Source: Spirosoma aerolatum (GTDB lineage: Bacteria; Bacteroidota; Bacteroidia; Cytophagales; Spirosomataceae). Taken from it: a stretch of 64,000 bases of DNA. The position numbers and the translations under genes are program-made. Of the stretch, positions 1 through 9,301 are shown piece by piece. The DNA is taken from positions 7,387,501-7,451,500 of the forward strand of contig NZ_CP020104.1 of NCBI RefSeq assembly GCF_002056795.1, written 5' to 3'. The notes under the pieces were generated by a model, which was not told the origin of the DNA, did no database searches, and saw only the letters and a list, made by a program, of their open reading frames with translations. Within the stretch, counting starts at the first letter, position 1. Each line of letters starts with the position of its first letter.

Positions 1-1291
1 GCCGGAACATGTAAAACGACGTAAGACCAGAGCCCAGAACGCCTAATCCCCACAGTAGTTTACTATGCTCGTACACATGGGCCAGAATTTCATCTTTCGA
101 GAAGAAACCCGCCAGTGGTGGTATACCCGAAATAGCCCAGGTACCCAGCAAAAAGGTAATAAACGTAATGGGTAATGCTTTCCGCAGCCCCCCCATTTTC
201 CGAATGTCCTGTTCATCCGACATAGCGTGAATAACGCTACCCGCACCGAGGAACAACAGGGCTTTAAAGAAAGCGTGGGTAATCACATGGAACATCCCCG
301 CCGTATACGCCGTTGCACTCAGCCCTAGGAACATATAGCCCAATTGCGAGACCGTTGAATAGGCCAACACTTTCTTAATATCGTTCTGCAACAGGCCAAT
401 CGATGCCGCCAGCAGTGCCGTTGCCACAGCAATACCACCAATAATTTCGAGTGTTAATGGAGACAACGTATACAGCACATTCGACCGAACAACCATATAG
501 ATACCAGCCGTCACCATCGTCGCTGCGTGAATCAGGGCGGATACGGGCGTAGGGCCCGCCATAGCGTCGGGTAGCCAGGTGTAGAGCGGAATCTGTGCCG
601 ACTTACCCATAGCTCCAACAAACAGAAGCAGCGTAATTGCCAGAATAGTTTTGTCACCTATCCCGAGGCTGGTTGCCTGTTTGAAAATATCCAGGTATTC
701 GACCGTACCGAAGGTATTAATGATTAAGAATATGCCGAGCAGAAAACCCAGATCGCCAATGCGGTTCATGACGAAGGCTTTGCGGGCGGCATTGTTGTAA
801 TTGGTGTTCTTGTTCCAGAAACCGATGAGCAAATAGGAGCACAACCCTACACCTTCCCAACCGATAAACATGATGACGTAGTTGGAGCCCATCACCAGCA
901 GCAGCATAAAGAAAATGAACAGGTTCAGGAACGCCATGAACTTGCCAAACCCTTCATCGTGGTGCATGTAACCAATGCTGTACAGGTGAATCAACGTACC
1001 CACGCCCGTTACTACCAACAGCATCAACAACGACAACTGATCAATCTGGAACGAGAAATTGATATGCAGATCTCCCACACTAATCCAATCGAAGAGCGTA
1101 GCGATTTGTGGACCAGCTTCGGCCTGAAAGCCAAGAAACAACGAAACGGAAATAAAAAAAGAAGCCAGTACAGCGGCAGTAGCAATGACTCCGACCAGGC
1201 CCGTTGGCACTCGGCGAAAGCCAAGTCCATTAATTAGAAAGCCAATAAGCGGAAAGAGCGGAATTAACGCACAGAGTAATTCTATTTTCAT
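1..1291 (-). CDS. nuoL: NADH-quinone oxidoreductase subunit L (partial, 3' end outside window)
   Basis: Membrane subunit of respiratory Complex I and one of its antiporter-like proton-pumping subunits. Translation of the minus strand from the ATG at 1291 gives about 430 residues that start MKIELLCALIPLFPLIGFLI and continue as alternating hydrophobic helices. Recognisable NuoL segments are YSIGYMHHDEGFGKF, GWEGVGLCSYLLIGFW, TPVSALIHAATMVTAGIYMV and HVITHAFFKALLFLGAGSVIHA, which contain the conserved helix-TM lysine and histidines. The reading frame is open to the left edge, so about the last third (including the long lateral helix) is missing here. It lies 110 bp after nuoK in the same direction, the usual nuoK-nuoL order; nuoM and nuoN are expected beyond the left edge. 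Confidence 0.97.
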   Translation of the reverse strand, partial: MKIELLCALIPLFPLIGFLINGLGFRRVPTGLVGVIATAAVLASFFISVSLFLGFQAEAGPQIATLFDWISVGDLHINFSFQIDQLSLLMLLVVTGVGTLIHLYSIGYMHHDEGFGKFMAFLNLFIFFMLLLVMGSNYVIMFIGWEGVGLCSYLLIGFWNKNTNYNNAARKAFVMNRIGDLGFLLGIFLIINTFGTVEYLDIFKQATSLGIGDKTILAITLLLFVGAMGKSAQIPLYTWLPDAMAGPTPVSALIHAATMVTAGIYMVVRSNVLYTLSPLTLEIIGGIAVATALLAASIGLLQNDIKKVLAYSTVSQLGYMFLGLSATAYTAGMFHVITHAFFKALLFLGAGSVIHAMSDEQDIRKMGGLRKALPITFITFLLGTWAISGIPPLAGFFSKDEILAHVYEHSKLLWGLGVLGSGLTSFYMFR

Positions 1292-1295
1292 TAGT

Positions 1296-1400
1296 CGATA
1301 GGTCGATAATCGTCAGTCAATAGTTACGGTCTGCTAAAGCAATCAGTCAATAGATTAAAATAACATGAACAGCAATGGCCTACCAACTGACAACTCTTTT
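1296..1400. repeat. nuoK-nuoL spacer with repeated GTCAATAG-type words
   Basis: The spacer contains the word CAGTCAATAG twice (near 1313 and 1345) together with related GTCGATA words. It resembles the low-complexity word runs seen in other intergenic gaps of this window (for example 6980-7065). No gene is visible. Confidence 0.4.
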
Positions 1401-1745
1401 TTACCATTTCAATTTATTAAGCAAGCCCACGTCGATAGAGCGGGTGTTGCGGTAAATCATGACAATAATAGCCAGCCCTACCGATACTTCGGCAGCCGCA
1501 ACAGCCATAATGAAAAAGACAAATACCTGCCCGGCCGAATCGGATCGATAGGACGAAAAGGCAATAAGGAGCAGATTGACCGCATTGAGCATCAACTCAA
1601 TGGACATAAAGATAATGATCGCGTTACGCCGGGTCAGTACACCAATGATGCCGATCACGAAGAGGGCAGTACTGAGAATCAGATAATACGTAAGCGGTAT
1701 TTGCTGAATGACTTCCGGAATGAGGACGTCCTGCGTGGGTTGCAT
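1401..1745 (-). CDS. nuoK: NADH-quinone oxidoreductase subunit K
   Basis: Small three-helix membrane subunit of Complex I, 114 residues. The two buried glutamates essential for proton pumping are present at residues 50 (in [12 protein letters not shown]) and 86 (in [11 protein letters not shown]); their 36-residue spacing is the same as in the E. coli protein. The N terminus is about 14 residues longer than in E. coli NuoK, with a polar [10 protein letters not shown] lead, so a slightly later start cannot be excluded. It is followed by nuoL and is presumably part of a nuo operon entering from the right, although the next gene upstream in the window (the exonuclease at 1890) is not a nuo gene, so the operon may be split here. 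Confidence 0.96.
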   Translation of the reverse strand: MQPTQDVLIPEVIQQIPLTYYLILSTALFVIGIIGVLTRRNAIIIFMSIELMLNAVNLLLIAFSSYRSDSAGQVFVFFIMAVAAAEVSVGLAIIVMIYRNTRSIDVGLLNKLKW

Positions 1746-1889
1746 GGCTTGCCGGTTAATAGAAAGTACCGCAAATGTAAAGATTATTCGTTTATGTAGT
1801 GCAGTAGCCTAAATAAGTCAACGCAGTGAAGCCAGGTACCAAAGCCCTACGTTTTACCGACTCCACTACTACACGTAGTTCATTAGGTT

Positions 1890-2711
1890 TCACCTTTTGC
1901 CATTTACATGGCTGAACATTCGAAGTCTAATTTCAGTCAATCGACGTTTGGTATCCAGTGGAAACTCCCCCTTCAGCATCCAATCGTAGAACGAGGGTTC
2001 TTTTTTCAAAACCTCTATAACCGGCAATCCTTTGTGCTTGCCAAAGTTGAAAACTTCCTCGCCTTTCTCATTGAGAACCATCCGACCGGCCAGATCAACA
2101 TTGGTATTGGCTGTCAGGCTGTGGAGCATATCTATATCATTGTCGAACACAACGTCCCGTCCACCATCGGTCCGGGCAACCATCCCATGATAGCGCTGCA
2201 CTTGTGCATTTAAGACTTCCAGACTCGCCAGCGTATCGGCTTCGGCTCCATGTGCGCCAACCAGTTCTTTATCACAATAGAACTTGTACGCAGCCGATAG
2301 ATTCCGCGGCTCCATCAAGTGAAAAATACGCTGTGCATCAACCAGTCGACGATTTTTTACATCGAAGTCGACATTTGCCCGCAAAAATTCTTCGACCAAC
2401 AACGGCACATCAAAGCGATTGCTATTGAAACCAGCCAGATCACACCCTTCCAGAAACTGAGCCAGTGTTCGGGCAACGGTTTTAAAAGGGGGAGCATCTT
2501 TCACATCGTCGTCGTAAATCCCGTGAATCATACTTGACTCAAGCGGAATGGGCATGCCCGGATGAACCCGTTGGGTTTTACTGACCACCTCACCACCTGG
2601 CATCGCTTTCATGATACAGATGTCAATAATGCGATCCTTGGCAATGTTTATGCCAGTGGTTTCGAGATCGAAAAAGGCGAGGGGCTTTTTGAGTATAAGT
2701 TGATGCGTCAT
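1890..2711 (-). CDS. DnaQ-like 3'-5' exonuclease (DEDDh family)
   Basis: Predicted 273-residue exonuclease of the DnaQ/RNase T fold, probably acting on single-stranded DNA or RNA ends. Exo I is FFDLETTGIN (catalytic D and E), Exo II is AGFNSNRFDVPLL with its D, and Exo III is HGAEADTL, the H-x4-D form that makes it DEDDh. After the nuclease domain there is a C-terminal module (FNFGKHKGLPVIEVLKKEPSF) like the one in exodeoxyribonuclease X-type proteins of Bacteroidota. The ATG at 2711 is preferred; a TTG six bases upstream (2717) would add two residues. It is monocistronic in appearance. Its exact substrate cannot be told from sequence. Confidence 0.85.
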   Translation of the reverse strand: MTHQLILKKPLAFFDLETTGINIAKDRIIDICIMKAMPGGEVVSKTQRVHPGMPIPLESSMIHGIYDDDVKDAPPFKTVARTLAQFLEGCDLAGFNSNRFDVPLLVEEFLRANVDFDVKNRRLVDAQRIFHLMEPRNLSAAYKFYCDKELVGAHGAEADTLASLEVLNAQVQRYHGMVARTDGGRDVVFDNDIDMLHSLTANTNVDLAGRMVLNEKGEEVFNFGKHKGLPVIEVLKKEPSFYDWMLKGEFPLDTKRRLTEIRLRMFSHVNGKR

Positions 2712-2767
2712 AACCAAACCAGAATTTCACCCGGTCAGGCTGCAAAGGTAAACAGGTTTCGGCGGAA

Positions 2768-4348
2768 TCAGGCTTTTTTCAATGTTGTAACCCAGTCAAT
2801 CCCTTTCCGAACCTCATCGACTGATGGCATCCGGCCAGCCTCCATCAACTCGCGAATGGCAATAATGTCCCGATCGCGCTGAAGTCCGACGGCGGCTTTG
2901 ATCTGATTTTTCTGAATATATAATGCCAAAAAGGAATCATCCTTTTCGGGGTCGCCATTGTAAAGTATGTCGTCAATAGCGGTTGTATGACCAACGTACC
3001 CTAGTTGATGGCCCTGCTGATCGGTCCAGAAAAAAGGGGCTGACAGGTAAGGCGTTTGTTGACCGGCCATATTCAACCCGGCTACATGCCCCTGCTGACA
3101 GGCCACCCGCCAGTGTTCAATCCGTTGCGAACCGTCGGCAGTCGGGTAGTGAACAATGTCGCCAGCAGCATACAGACCTTCCAAGCTATTCAAATTTCCA
3201 TCCGTACTGATTCCCCCATCCGTTTCGAGCGGCACACCGACTAAAAAATCGGTTCGAGGTTTGACCCCTAATCCGAGTAAAACCACATCAGCAGGCAAGC
3301 GTTCACCGTTGTCAAGTACAACGGCCTGAACCGTATCGTCTCCTTCCAGATGGGCCACCTTGCGACCCAGATGAAATCGTATTCCGGCTTCTTCGTGCCA
3401 GCCCTGAACAACCCGGCCAATCTTTTCACCCAGAATTTTGCTGAATGGAACAGGTTCTGGCCCTACTACATCAACTTCACTGCCTAGTTTTCGCAAGCTC
3501 ATGGCCCCTTCAAGCCCAATAAACGAACTGCCAACAATGACCACCCGCTTGCCCTGTTTACCTAAATCGCGCAAATGCTGGCTGTCGTGCAGGCTGCGTA
3601 GCGTATAAACGCCTTTAAGATCAGGATTCAAACCGGGTAATGCATTGGGTTGCCCCCCCGGACAAACGAGTACCTTGTCGTAGATGAGGGTTTCGCCAGA
3701 AGCCAACTCAATCCGCTTTTCAACCGGGTCCAGCGCTGTAACGCGCTGGCTAGTGCGAATTTCGATTCCATAATCGCGGTAAAACTCTTCGGTCCGAAGA
3801 GGCATCCACTCATCAGGAGCCGCATCCTGCAAGTATTCTTTTGAGCAGTTCGGGCGATCGTAGGGAATCCGATCGCTTTCGGTTAGCATGATGATTTTGC
3901 CGGTAAAACCACCTTCCCGCATGGCTTCGGCTGCAAAGGCAGCCGCCCCTCCTCCCCCAACGATCACACAAGTTTCTGTATTGGCTTCATCGGGTGTAGC
4001 CATCGGATTTTCCAGGCTTTCTTTATTCGTTGTTACGCGTACAAACACCTGATCCTGCTCGATACGAACCTCATGGGTAGGCAAGCCATTCAGGGCAGGG
4101 GCTTCGAGCCGATGGCCATCCCGCACATCGAAGCAGGCATTATGCCACGGACAAATCAGTCGATGCCCATTCAGAACGCCCTCAACCAGTGGCCCATGAT
4201 AGTGTGTACACTGGGGATGTAGGGCATAAAACTGTCCGTCGGCACGGGCCAGCAGCACATCAGTATCGCCCACGCGAACTTGTTTTAACTCGCCATCAAT
4301 GAGGTCATTTACATGACAAACAGGAGCTTCGGTGTAGTCGGCTATCAT
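2768..4348 (-). CDS. Rieske-domain FAD-dependent NAD(P)H oxidoreductase (AIF-like)
   Basis: A 526-residue fusion. The N-terminal 100 residues are a Rieske [2Fe-2S] domain with both ligand pairs (CTH near residue 44, CPWH near residue 66). The rest is a pyridine nucleotide-disulfide oxidoreductase with an FAD-binding glycine motif (VIVGGGGAAAFAAEA, around residue 126), an NAD(P) motif (VVIVGSSFIGLEGA) and the late FAD motif LYAAGDIVHYP. This is the AIFL/Nfrl domain order, also used as a reductase component for oxygenases. The ATG at 4348 is chosen because the Rieske domain begins right after it; the open frame runs 29 codons further upstream but that stretch overlaps the exbD terminator hairpin. 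Electron acceptor unknown. Confidence 0.9.
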   Translation of the reverse strand: MIADYTEAPVCHVNDLIDGELKQVRVGDTDVLLARADGQFYALHPQCTHYHGPLVEGVLNGHRLICPWHNACFDVRDGHRLEAPALNGLPTHEVRIEQDQVFVRVTTNKESLENPMATPDEANTETCVIVGGGGAAAFAAEAMREGGFTGKIIMLTESDRIPYDRPNCSKEYLQDAAPDEWMPLRTEEFYRDYGIEIRTSQRVTALDPVEKRIELASGETLIYDKVLVCPGGQPNALPGLNPDLKGVYTLRSLHDSQHLRDLGKQGKRVVIVGSSFIGLEGAMSLRKLGSEVDVVGPEPVPFSKILGEKIGRVVQGWHEEAGIRFHLGRKVAHLEGDDTVQAVVLDNGERLPADVVLLGLGVKPRTDFLVGVPLETDGGISTDGNLNSLEGLYAAGDIVHYPTADGSQRIEHWRVACQQGHVAGLNMAGQQTPYLSAPFFWTDQQGHQLGYVGHTTAIDDILYNGDPEKDDSFLALYIQKNQIKAAVGLQRDRDIIAIRELMEAGRMPSVDEVRKGIDWVTTLKKA

Positions 4349-4398
4349 AATCGATTTGTTTACTGGAATAACCGGAAAGTAGGCCAATTTGATTGAAC

Positions 4399-4430
4399 AA
4401 AAAAAGCCGATGCGGCAACGGCATCGGCTT
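4399..4430 (-). terminator. intrinsic terminator after exbD
   Basis: A 9-bp perfect stem (AAGCCGATG / CATCGGCTT, 4404-4412 and 4422-4430) with a 9-nt loop, followed on the minus strand by seven U residues (A-run at 4399-4405). It lies 40 bp behind the exbD stop. Confidence 0.85.
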
Positions 4431-4470
4431 AGCATAAGAGAGTAAGGCCAAAAATAGCCTGAATAGGGCT

Positions 4471-4863
4471 CTATTTCGAGGTCGCCATGACCATTTTGAT
4501 ATTGAGTTTGGCTCCCGTTTGTAGTACATCGACCAAATCCTGAACCGTCAGACTTTTGTCAAAACGTACGACAACGGTTGGTTCAGCAATACCGGCCATA
4601 ATCGTTTTCAGTTCATTTTCCAGATTTGCCGGATCGACGGGTTTCTTGTCAATAAAGTATTGTTTCTTGTCATCGACCGACAACGTCACCTGCTTTTTGC
4701 TCAATTGCTGCGATGATGACGCTTTGGGCAGCATAAGTTTAATAACGTTGGGATTGGCCACCGTAGAAATGATGAGGAAGAACAACAGCAGGAAAAACAT
4801 GATGTCGTTCAGCGACGATGTCGCCACTTCGGCAGCAAATTTATTTTTTCGACGGAGTTTCAT
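4471..4863 (-). CDS. exbD: biopolymer transporter ExbD/TolR family
   Basis: A 130-residue single-span inner-membrane protein of the energy-transducing ExbB-ExbD complex, which uses the proton motive force to drive TonB (outer-membrane import) or Tol function. The N terminus MKLRRKNKFAAEVATSSLND leads into one hydrophobic helix (IMFFLLLFFLIISTV) with the conserved membrane-edge aspartate (LND), followed by a periplasmic domain rich in short strands. ATG at 4863 matches the family start; the frame is open 16 codons further upstream without family similarity. It lies 65 bp after exbB and is terminated by the hairpin at 4399-4430. The gap upstream contains GGATAATGAACAATG-type repeat words. Confidence 0.92.
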   Translation of the reverse strand: MKLRRKNKFAAEVATSSLNDIMFFLLLFFLIISTVANPNVIKLMLPKASSSQQLSKKQVTLSVDDKKQYFIDKKPVDPANLENELKTIMAGIAEPTVVVRFDKSLTVQDLVDVLQTGAKLNIKMVMATSK

Positions 4864-4928
4864 AATTGCAATGGATAATGAACAATGAAAAATGGACACT
4901 ATGCTAGCCATTTCTCCCTATTCATTTG

Positions 4929-5639
4929 TTACCGTACACGCGCAGGTTCGTTGGTCGGTTTCTGAAGCACCTCGATAAATTCAAACGCATTGATTTCGAG
5001 CGCGAGGGTAAACCGTTCGATCATCATATTGAGCAGGTGATAGCCTGTGTAGGCAATAACCCCGACAATCAGACCGGCGCCTGAAGTGATCATTTTCTCA
5101 TACAGACCACCCGCAATAATCCCGACACTAATATTATCGGACAGCGAGATGTCGTAAAAAATGCGGATAATCCCCGAAATCGTACCGATAAAACCCATCA
5201 TCGGCGCAATACCGGCAATAATTCCGAGATAGCCCATATTCCGCTCCAGTCGCGACAATTCGATCTGACCAACGGTTTCGATGGTGCTTTCGATTTCCCG
5301 GATAGGCGAACCAATCCGACCGATTGCCTTTTCGAACACCCGGCCCATAGCTGTGCGCTGATTTTTGGCAAATGATTCGGCCGACCGAATGTTACCCTGC
5401 GCCACCATATCGCGGATGTTGTCGATAAAGTTGGCGTCGGTTTTCGATTGGGATCGAATAACGAAGTAGCGCTCAAAAATCAGGTAAAGCGCAGCAAAAA
5501 ATAATAGTGCGATGGGAATCATAACCCAACCCCCTTTGGCTACCAGGTCAAATAACTGGAGCGATTGGGTTTGGGTAGCCGCTGTGGCAGACAGCGAAGC
5601 GGCTGTAGTGTCGACAGCCGGAACCTGAAGCAAAAGCAT
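4929..5639 (-). CDS. exbB: MotA/TolQ/ExbB proton channel protein
   Basis: A 236-residue membrane protein, partner of the ExbD gene just downstream. It has an N-terminal segment ending in a first helix (GWVMIPIALLFFAALYLIFERYF), a long cytoplasmic loop, and two C-terminal helices containing the family signature (GTISGIIRIF and SAGLIVGVIAYTGYHLL). ExbB pentamers enclose ExbD dimers and conduct protons. The ATG at 5639 is chosen; a 12-codon longer start at 5675 is possible. The exbB-exbD order, close spacing and shared terminator support one operon. Confidence 0.92.
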   Translation of the reverse strand: MLLLQVPAVDTTAASLSATAATQTQSLQLFDLVAKGGWVMIPIALLFFAALYLIFERYFVIRSQSKTDANFIDNIRDMVAQGNIRSAESFAKNQRTAMGRVFEKAIGRIGSPIREIESTIETVGQIELSRLERNMGYLGIIAGIAPMMGFIGTISGIIRIFYDISLSDNISVGIIAGGLYEKMITSGAGLIVGVIAYTGYHLLNMMIERFTLALEINAFEFIEVLQKPTNEPARVR

Positions 5640-5864
5640 ACGAACGAGTCGGGTAAATGGATGAGGTAAGACCAACAGAGTCGTTACAGGAACAAACGTG
5701 CAGGTTTTACCGGATATTGTTTCAAAGATAACGAAGTAACACGGACATCCTGTCCGATGTTAACAAATACAGCCCAAATGCAGATTTTACTTAGCAAATA
5801 CTTGTTGTCCAGCGGCAAATGTGTACGACAAAATGTATCGCCAATTAGCGTATAGACTAAACCG

Positions 5865-6836
5865 TCAGGGCTTTACCAGAATTTTGCCCCATCGTCCATG
5901 TCGTTCAGCATGATCAATGGCTTCGATGATTTGATCCAAAGAATAGGAGGCTTCCACGGGTAATTGGATCTGACCGGATGCCAGCAGGCTAATCACTTGT
6001 TGGGCTACCTCCTGCCGGGTTTGGCTATCGACCCGATGCATCCAGTCTGTTAGCCAGAACCCTTTGACGGTTAATCCTCTGAATATCATTAACCCCGCGT
6101 TGATCTGAGGGTCTTGGAGACTTAATACACCGTATATCAACATAGTTCCCCCTTTACCAAGGCATTTCAGGGCTTCACTTGCGGTATGTCCGCCAACGGC
6201 ATCGAGCACACAGGTTACGCCAGCGCCTTCGGTAATCTCTTTTACGCGGTCTGTCAGACTCTCTGTTTCGACATTAACCACTTCTGTAAGGCCAAGCGCT
6301 TTCAATTCCTGGTTCAGATCGTCGCGCCGAACAGTACCAATGGTTTTGATGCCCCGCATTTTGCACAACTGAATAACCATTTTGCCAAATGCCGATCCGG
6401 CTGCCGTAAGCATCAGCCAGCCCCCTTCCGGTACTTTCGAATCCTGAACCATAGCGTAGGCCGTAAACGGATTTACAAATAACTGAGCCGCTACATCGTC
6501 CGACATGGCATCGGGCACCGGAATTAAACTTCGATGGTGCGCAATCGCATAGTCGGCCCAAGTCCCTATACTTGTGAAACTCACCCGCATACCGGTGCGC
6601 ATCTGAACGCCCTCGCCCAGCGCATCGACAACACCCACTCCTTCAAACCCGGCTCCTGATGGCAGTTTTGGGCGAATTCCATACAGGTTCTGTACGAACA
6701 TGATGTCTGACGGATTGATTGGTGCCGCAATAACTTTTATCCGAACCTCATTGGGGCTAGGTTCCGGCAGAGGTGTATCAGCAGTTTTAAGAATGTCAAA
6801 AGGTTTTCCAATCTGATCAAAGACAACACGTTTCAT
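5865..6836 (-). CDS. zinc-free medium-chain dehydrogenase/reductase (enoyl reductase or quinone oxidoreductase-like)
   Basis: A 323-residue MDR-superfamily protein. The N-terminal GroES-like domain has APINPSDIMFVQNLYG and GAGFEGVGVVDALGEG, the pattern seen in mitochondrial-type trans-2-enoyl-CoA/ACP reductases and related quinone oxidoreductases. The Rossmann domain follows, with a nucleotide motif at LTAAGSAFGKMVIQL and a conserved VLDAVGGHTASE segment. The structural-zinc cysteine cluster of alcohol dehydrogenases is absent. Substrate is uncertain: enoyl thioester, quinone or an alpha,beta-unsaturated carbonyl. It appears to be a single-gene unit. Confidence 0.8.
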   Translation of the reverse strand: MKRVVFDQIGKPFDILKTADTPLPEPSPNEVRIKVIAAPINPSDIMFVQNLYGIRPKLPSGAGFEGVGVVDALGEGVQMRTGMRVSFTSIGTWADYAIAHHRSLIPVPDAMSDDVAAQLFVNPFTAYAMVQDSKVPEGGWLMLTAAGSAFGKMVIQLCKMRGIKTIGTVRRDDLNQELKALGLTEVVNVETESLTDRVKEITEGAGVTCVLDAVGGHTASEALKCLGKGGTMLIYGVLSLQDPQINAGLMIFRGLTVKGFWLTDWMHRVDSQTRQEVAQQVISLLASGQIQLPVEASYSLDQIIEAIDHAERHGRWGKILVKP

Positions 6837-7070
6837 TCGCTAATGAGCGGGTTAAAGTTTAAAAACTTTGTTGAGTAACCGATAATCCGGGGAGTTTTCT
6901 GCCTCGAATTTGGATTCCGGCCAAAAATATAATTTAATTTGCATAAACTATTCCTAAACCTCGAAATCAAGTCATCACCCAATGGTTGTCAATCGATAGT
7001 CAGTAGGTAATCGTGTATCGTGTACTTTCTGGTCATTGACAACTGTTGGTTGACGACTATTCTCTCCCCA
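6837..7070. other. divergent intergenic region before glpF
   Basis: Carries the promoter regions of the minus-strand dehydrogenase and plus-strand glpF. From about 6985 to 7065 there are words such as TTGTCAAT / ATTGACAA that can pair over 8 bp and recall the low-complexity repeats elsewhere. No gene is visible. Confidence 0.4.
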
Positions 7071-7796
7071 ATGCACACCTCTCCATTTCTAGGTGAATTA
7101 ATTGGCACAACGGTATTGCTGTTGCTGGGCAACGGTGTTGTAGCCAATGTGGTCTTAAAACAAACCAAAGGCGAATCGGCTGGTTGGATAGTGATTACAG
7201 CAGGCTGGGCCTTTGCCGTTACGATGGGCGTTTTCGTTGCCAAAGCGTTTGGTAGCATCGATGCTCACCTGAACCCGGCCGTAACGGTAGCGTTTGCTGT
7301 CGCTACAAACGATTTCAGTCATCTAGTTCCCTACATTATCGCCCAAATGATCGGCGCTTTTCTGGGCACTACGCTTGTCTGGCTGCATTATCTTCCTCAT
7401 TGGGCAGCCACACCCGACCCTGGCGCTAAACTGGCTTGCTTTTCGACCGGGCCAGCCATTCGATCAACGGGCGCTAATTTCCTAAGCGAAGCCTTAGGTA
7501 CCCTCGTTCTTATTCTGGGTCTAGCGGGTATTTCGTCAAAAAATCTTGGCGAACTGGCTATAGGTGTAGGACCTTATTTGGTAGGCATTCTGGTCTGGAG
7601 CATTGGCCTTTCGCTTGGTGGTACAACGGGGTATGCAATCAATCCCGCCCGTGATTTAGGCCCACGGCTGGCCCATGCCATCCTACCGATTTCGGGTAAA
7701 GGTTCGTCCGACTGGGGCTACGCCTGGATACCTGTTGTGGGACCAATTGTTGGCGCTATTGTGGGTGGCTTGTTGATTCGAGCATTCGCCTTGTAA
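7071..7796 (+). CDS. glpF: glycerol uptake facilitator (aquaglyceroporin, MIP family)
   Basis: A 241-residue six-helix channel for glycerol. The two half-helix NPA motifs are intact (HLNPAVTVA and AINPARDLGPR). The aspartate after the second NPAR is the usual mark of glycerol-conducting rather than water-only channels. The ATG at 7071 is taken, since it begins the conserved MHTSPFLGELIGTTVLLLLG start; an upstream in-frame start adds 17 non-family residues. Together with glpK (9302) it forms the glycerol uptake and trapping pathway, although the two are separated by an oppositely oriented oxidase gene. It ends in a long hairpin (7805-7883). Confidence 0.95.
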   Translation: MHTSPFLGELIGTTVLLLLGNGVVANVVLKQTKGESAGWIVITAGWAFAVTMGVFVAKAFGSIDAHLNPAVTVAFAVATNDFSHLVPYIIAQMIGAFLGTTLVWLHYLPHWAATPDPGAKLACFSTGPAIRSTGANFLSEALGTLVLILGLAGISSKNLGELAIGVGPYLVGILVWSIGLSLGGTTGYAINPARDLGPRLAHAILPISGKGSSDWGYAWIPVVGPIVGAIVGGLLIRAFAL

Positions 7797-7804
7797 CGTA
7801 AACG

Positions 7805-7883
7805 TAATGAACAATGGCAAATGTAGAATGAATAGTGGCAAGCTAGTTCCCATTATTCATTCTACATTTGCCATTGTTCATTA
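7805..7883. repeat. 34-bp inverted repeat between convergent genes
   Basis: Arms at 7805-7838 and 7850-7883 are reverse complements over 34 bp with one G-T wobble, around an 11-nt loop. The arms consist of words such as AATGAACAATGGCAAATG. The hairpin covers the stop codon of the oxidase gene at 7881-7883 and probably ends transcription from both sides, although there is no proper U-run. It is related in wording to the repeat at 22674-22754. Confidence 0.85.
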
Positions 7884-9224
7884 TCCAAAGATATTCGTAT
7901 CCAGAAAGGCGTTGCGGAATTTGCCTTGGGGGTCGTAGTCGATCAGCATTTTCTTGAATTCCGGCATCTTCTCGTAGCGAGACTGTAATTGTTTAGGCGC
8001 AATGGTAAATAGTTTGCCCCAATGTGGTCGTGTGTTAAATGGTGCCAGCTCTTTTTCAATCATAGGCAGCACCTTTCTGACCGAAGGCCAGTCCTGCTTC
8101 CAGGTAAAGTGAATGGCCAGACTCGGACGTTTATAGCAGGGGCTCAACCAGAGGTTATCGGCATCGATGGTTCGCAACTCGGTGATCATCAGATGAGGAC
8201 TGACAAACTTGTTTAATCGTTCAACCGCCAGGATGGCCTCAACGGCATTTTTCCTGTCTATAAAATATTCGGATTGTAACTCTTTACCACTGCTCGGCGT
8301 AAAGCCCATTCGGAAGTGTGGTAGCCGCTCATACCAGGGGCCTGGAACGCCCATCTGCTCGGTACAGTTAACGGCCGACAGTTCGGCAATGGGGTGCAGA
8401 TTCTTCGTGGCTCGCTTGGCACCATAGAATTCCGGTTTGGCATCCAGCGTTTTTCCTGCTTCAATTTTGCGTTTAATCCAAACCTCGTTGACACGTTTTT
8501 TCTGCCAGTCGGTAAATAGACTTACACTATAACCACTCGACATGATGGCTTCAAAATGTTCCTGAAGCTGTGTCAGCGGAAGGTTTTCATACACATCCTG
8601 CCGCATCTGGAACGTTGGCTGAACATCGAGGGTAATTTTCGTAACAGCGCCTAATCCACCCAGATGCACCACGGCGGCTTTGAAAGCGTCGCCATCTTTG
8701 GATCGTGAAAGTGTACGAATTTCTCCCTTGGCCGTAACGATTTCCATAGCGGCAACAGCCGTAGACAGATTGCCATTTTTCACTCCGGAGCCATGCGTAG
8801 CTGTAGCACAGGCACCTGCTATGGATATATGTGGCAATGAGGCCAGATTATGAAGCGCAAAGCCTTTTTTATCCAGATACGGAGCCAGTTGACCATACTT
8901 CATGCTGGCATCCACAGTCACTGTTTTGGCCTTTATATCCAGCGAAATCACATCATCCATCTCCGTCAATGAAATGAACTGATGCGTGCTATCAGCTATC
9001 CCATTGAAGCAGTGGCGCGTACCCAGCACTTTCAGTTTATCCTGCTTTTTAATAAAGTCCTGGACTTCCTTTATCGACTTCGCTTTGGTGAGTTTAGTGG
9101 TACTGTATTCGTAATTACCAGCCCAGTTTCTGATTTTTTCATCAGCTACCCAGCTAACCAGTGGCGACAATAACGGAGCGGCCATTAGTGTAGACGATAG
9201 CTTGATAAACGTTCTTTTTTGCAT
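7881..9224 (-). CDS. FAD-linked oxidase, alditol oxidase / aldonolactone oxidase type
   Basis: A 447-residue VAO-family flavoprotein. The N terminus MQKRTFIKLSSTLMAAPLLS looks like an export signal. The FAD domain has LGTRHCFNGIADS, where the histidine fits the position used for covalent flavin attachment in alditol oxidases and sugar-lactone oxidases, and ATATHGSGVKNGNLSTAV. The C terminus has the HxxxxW-like substrate region (RPHWGKLF) of the ALO family. These enzymes oxidise sugar alcohols (xylitol, sorbitol, glycerol) or lactones with release of H2O2. Its place between glpF and glpK suggests an alditol or glycerol-related substrate, but this is inference. ATG at 9224 is preferred over the upstream start at 9266. 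Confidence 0.83.
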   Translation of the reverse strand: MQKRTFIKLSSTLMAAPLLSPLVSWVADEKIRNWAGNYEYSTTKLTKAKSIKEVQDFIKKQDKLKVLGTRHCFNGIADSTHQFISLTEMDDVISLDIKAKTVTVDASMKYGQLAPYLDKKGFALHNLASLPHISIAGACATATHGSGVKNGNLSTAVAAMEIVTAKGEIRTLSRSKDGDAFKAAVVHLGGLGAVTKITLDVQPTFQMRQDVYENLPLTQLQEHFEAIMSSGYSVSLFTDWQKKRVNEVWIKRKIEAGKTLDAKPEFYGAKRATKNLHPIAELSAVNCTEQMGVPGPWYERLPHFRMGFTPSSGKELQSEYFIDRKNAVEAILAVERLNKFVSPHLMITELRTIDADNLWLSPCYKRPSLAIHFTWKQDWPSVRKVLPMIEKELAPFNTRPHWGKLFTIAPKQLQSRYEKMPEFKKMLIDYDPQGKFRNAFLDTNIFG

Positions 9225-9301
9225 GGTTATAGGGTTTTTCGCTAAACTAATTGGATATTTTAACAATATTACAAGCCCAAACGAATATCCCTATACTCTT
9301 T

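Noticed and set aside
4399..4430. CCGATGCGGCAACGG in the exbD terminator as another micro-insertion copy
   Set aside because: It only partly resembles the consensus, belongs to a perfect terminator stem and interrupts nothing.
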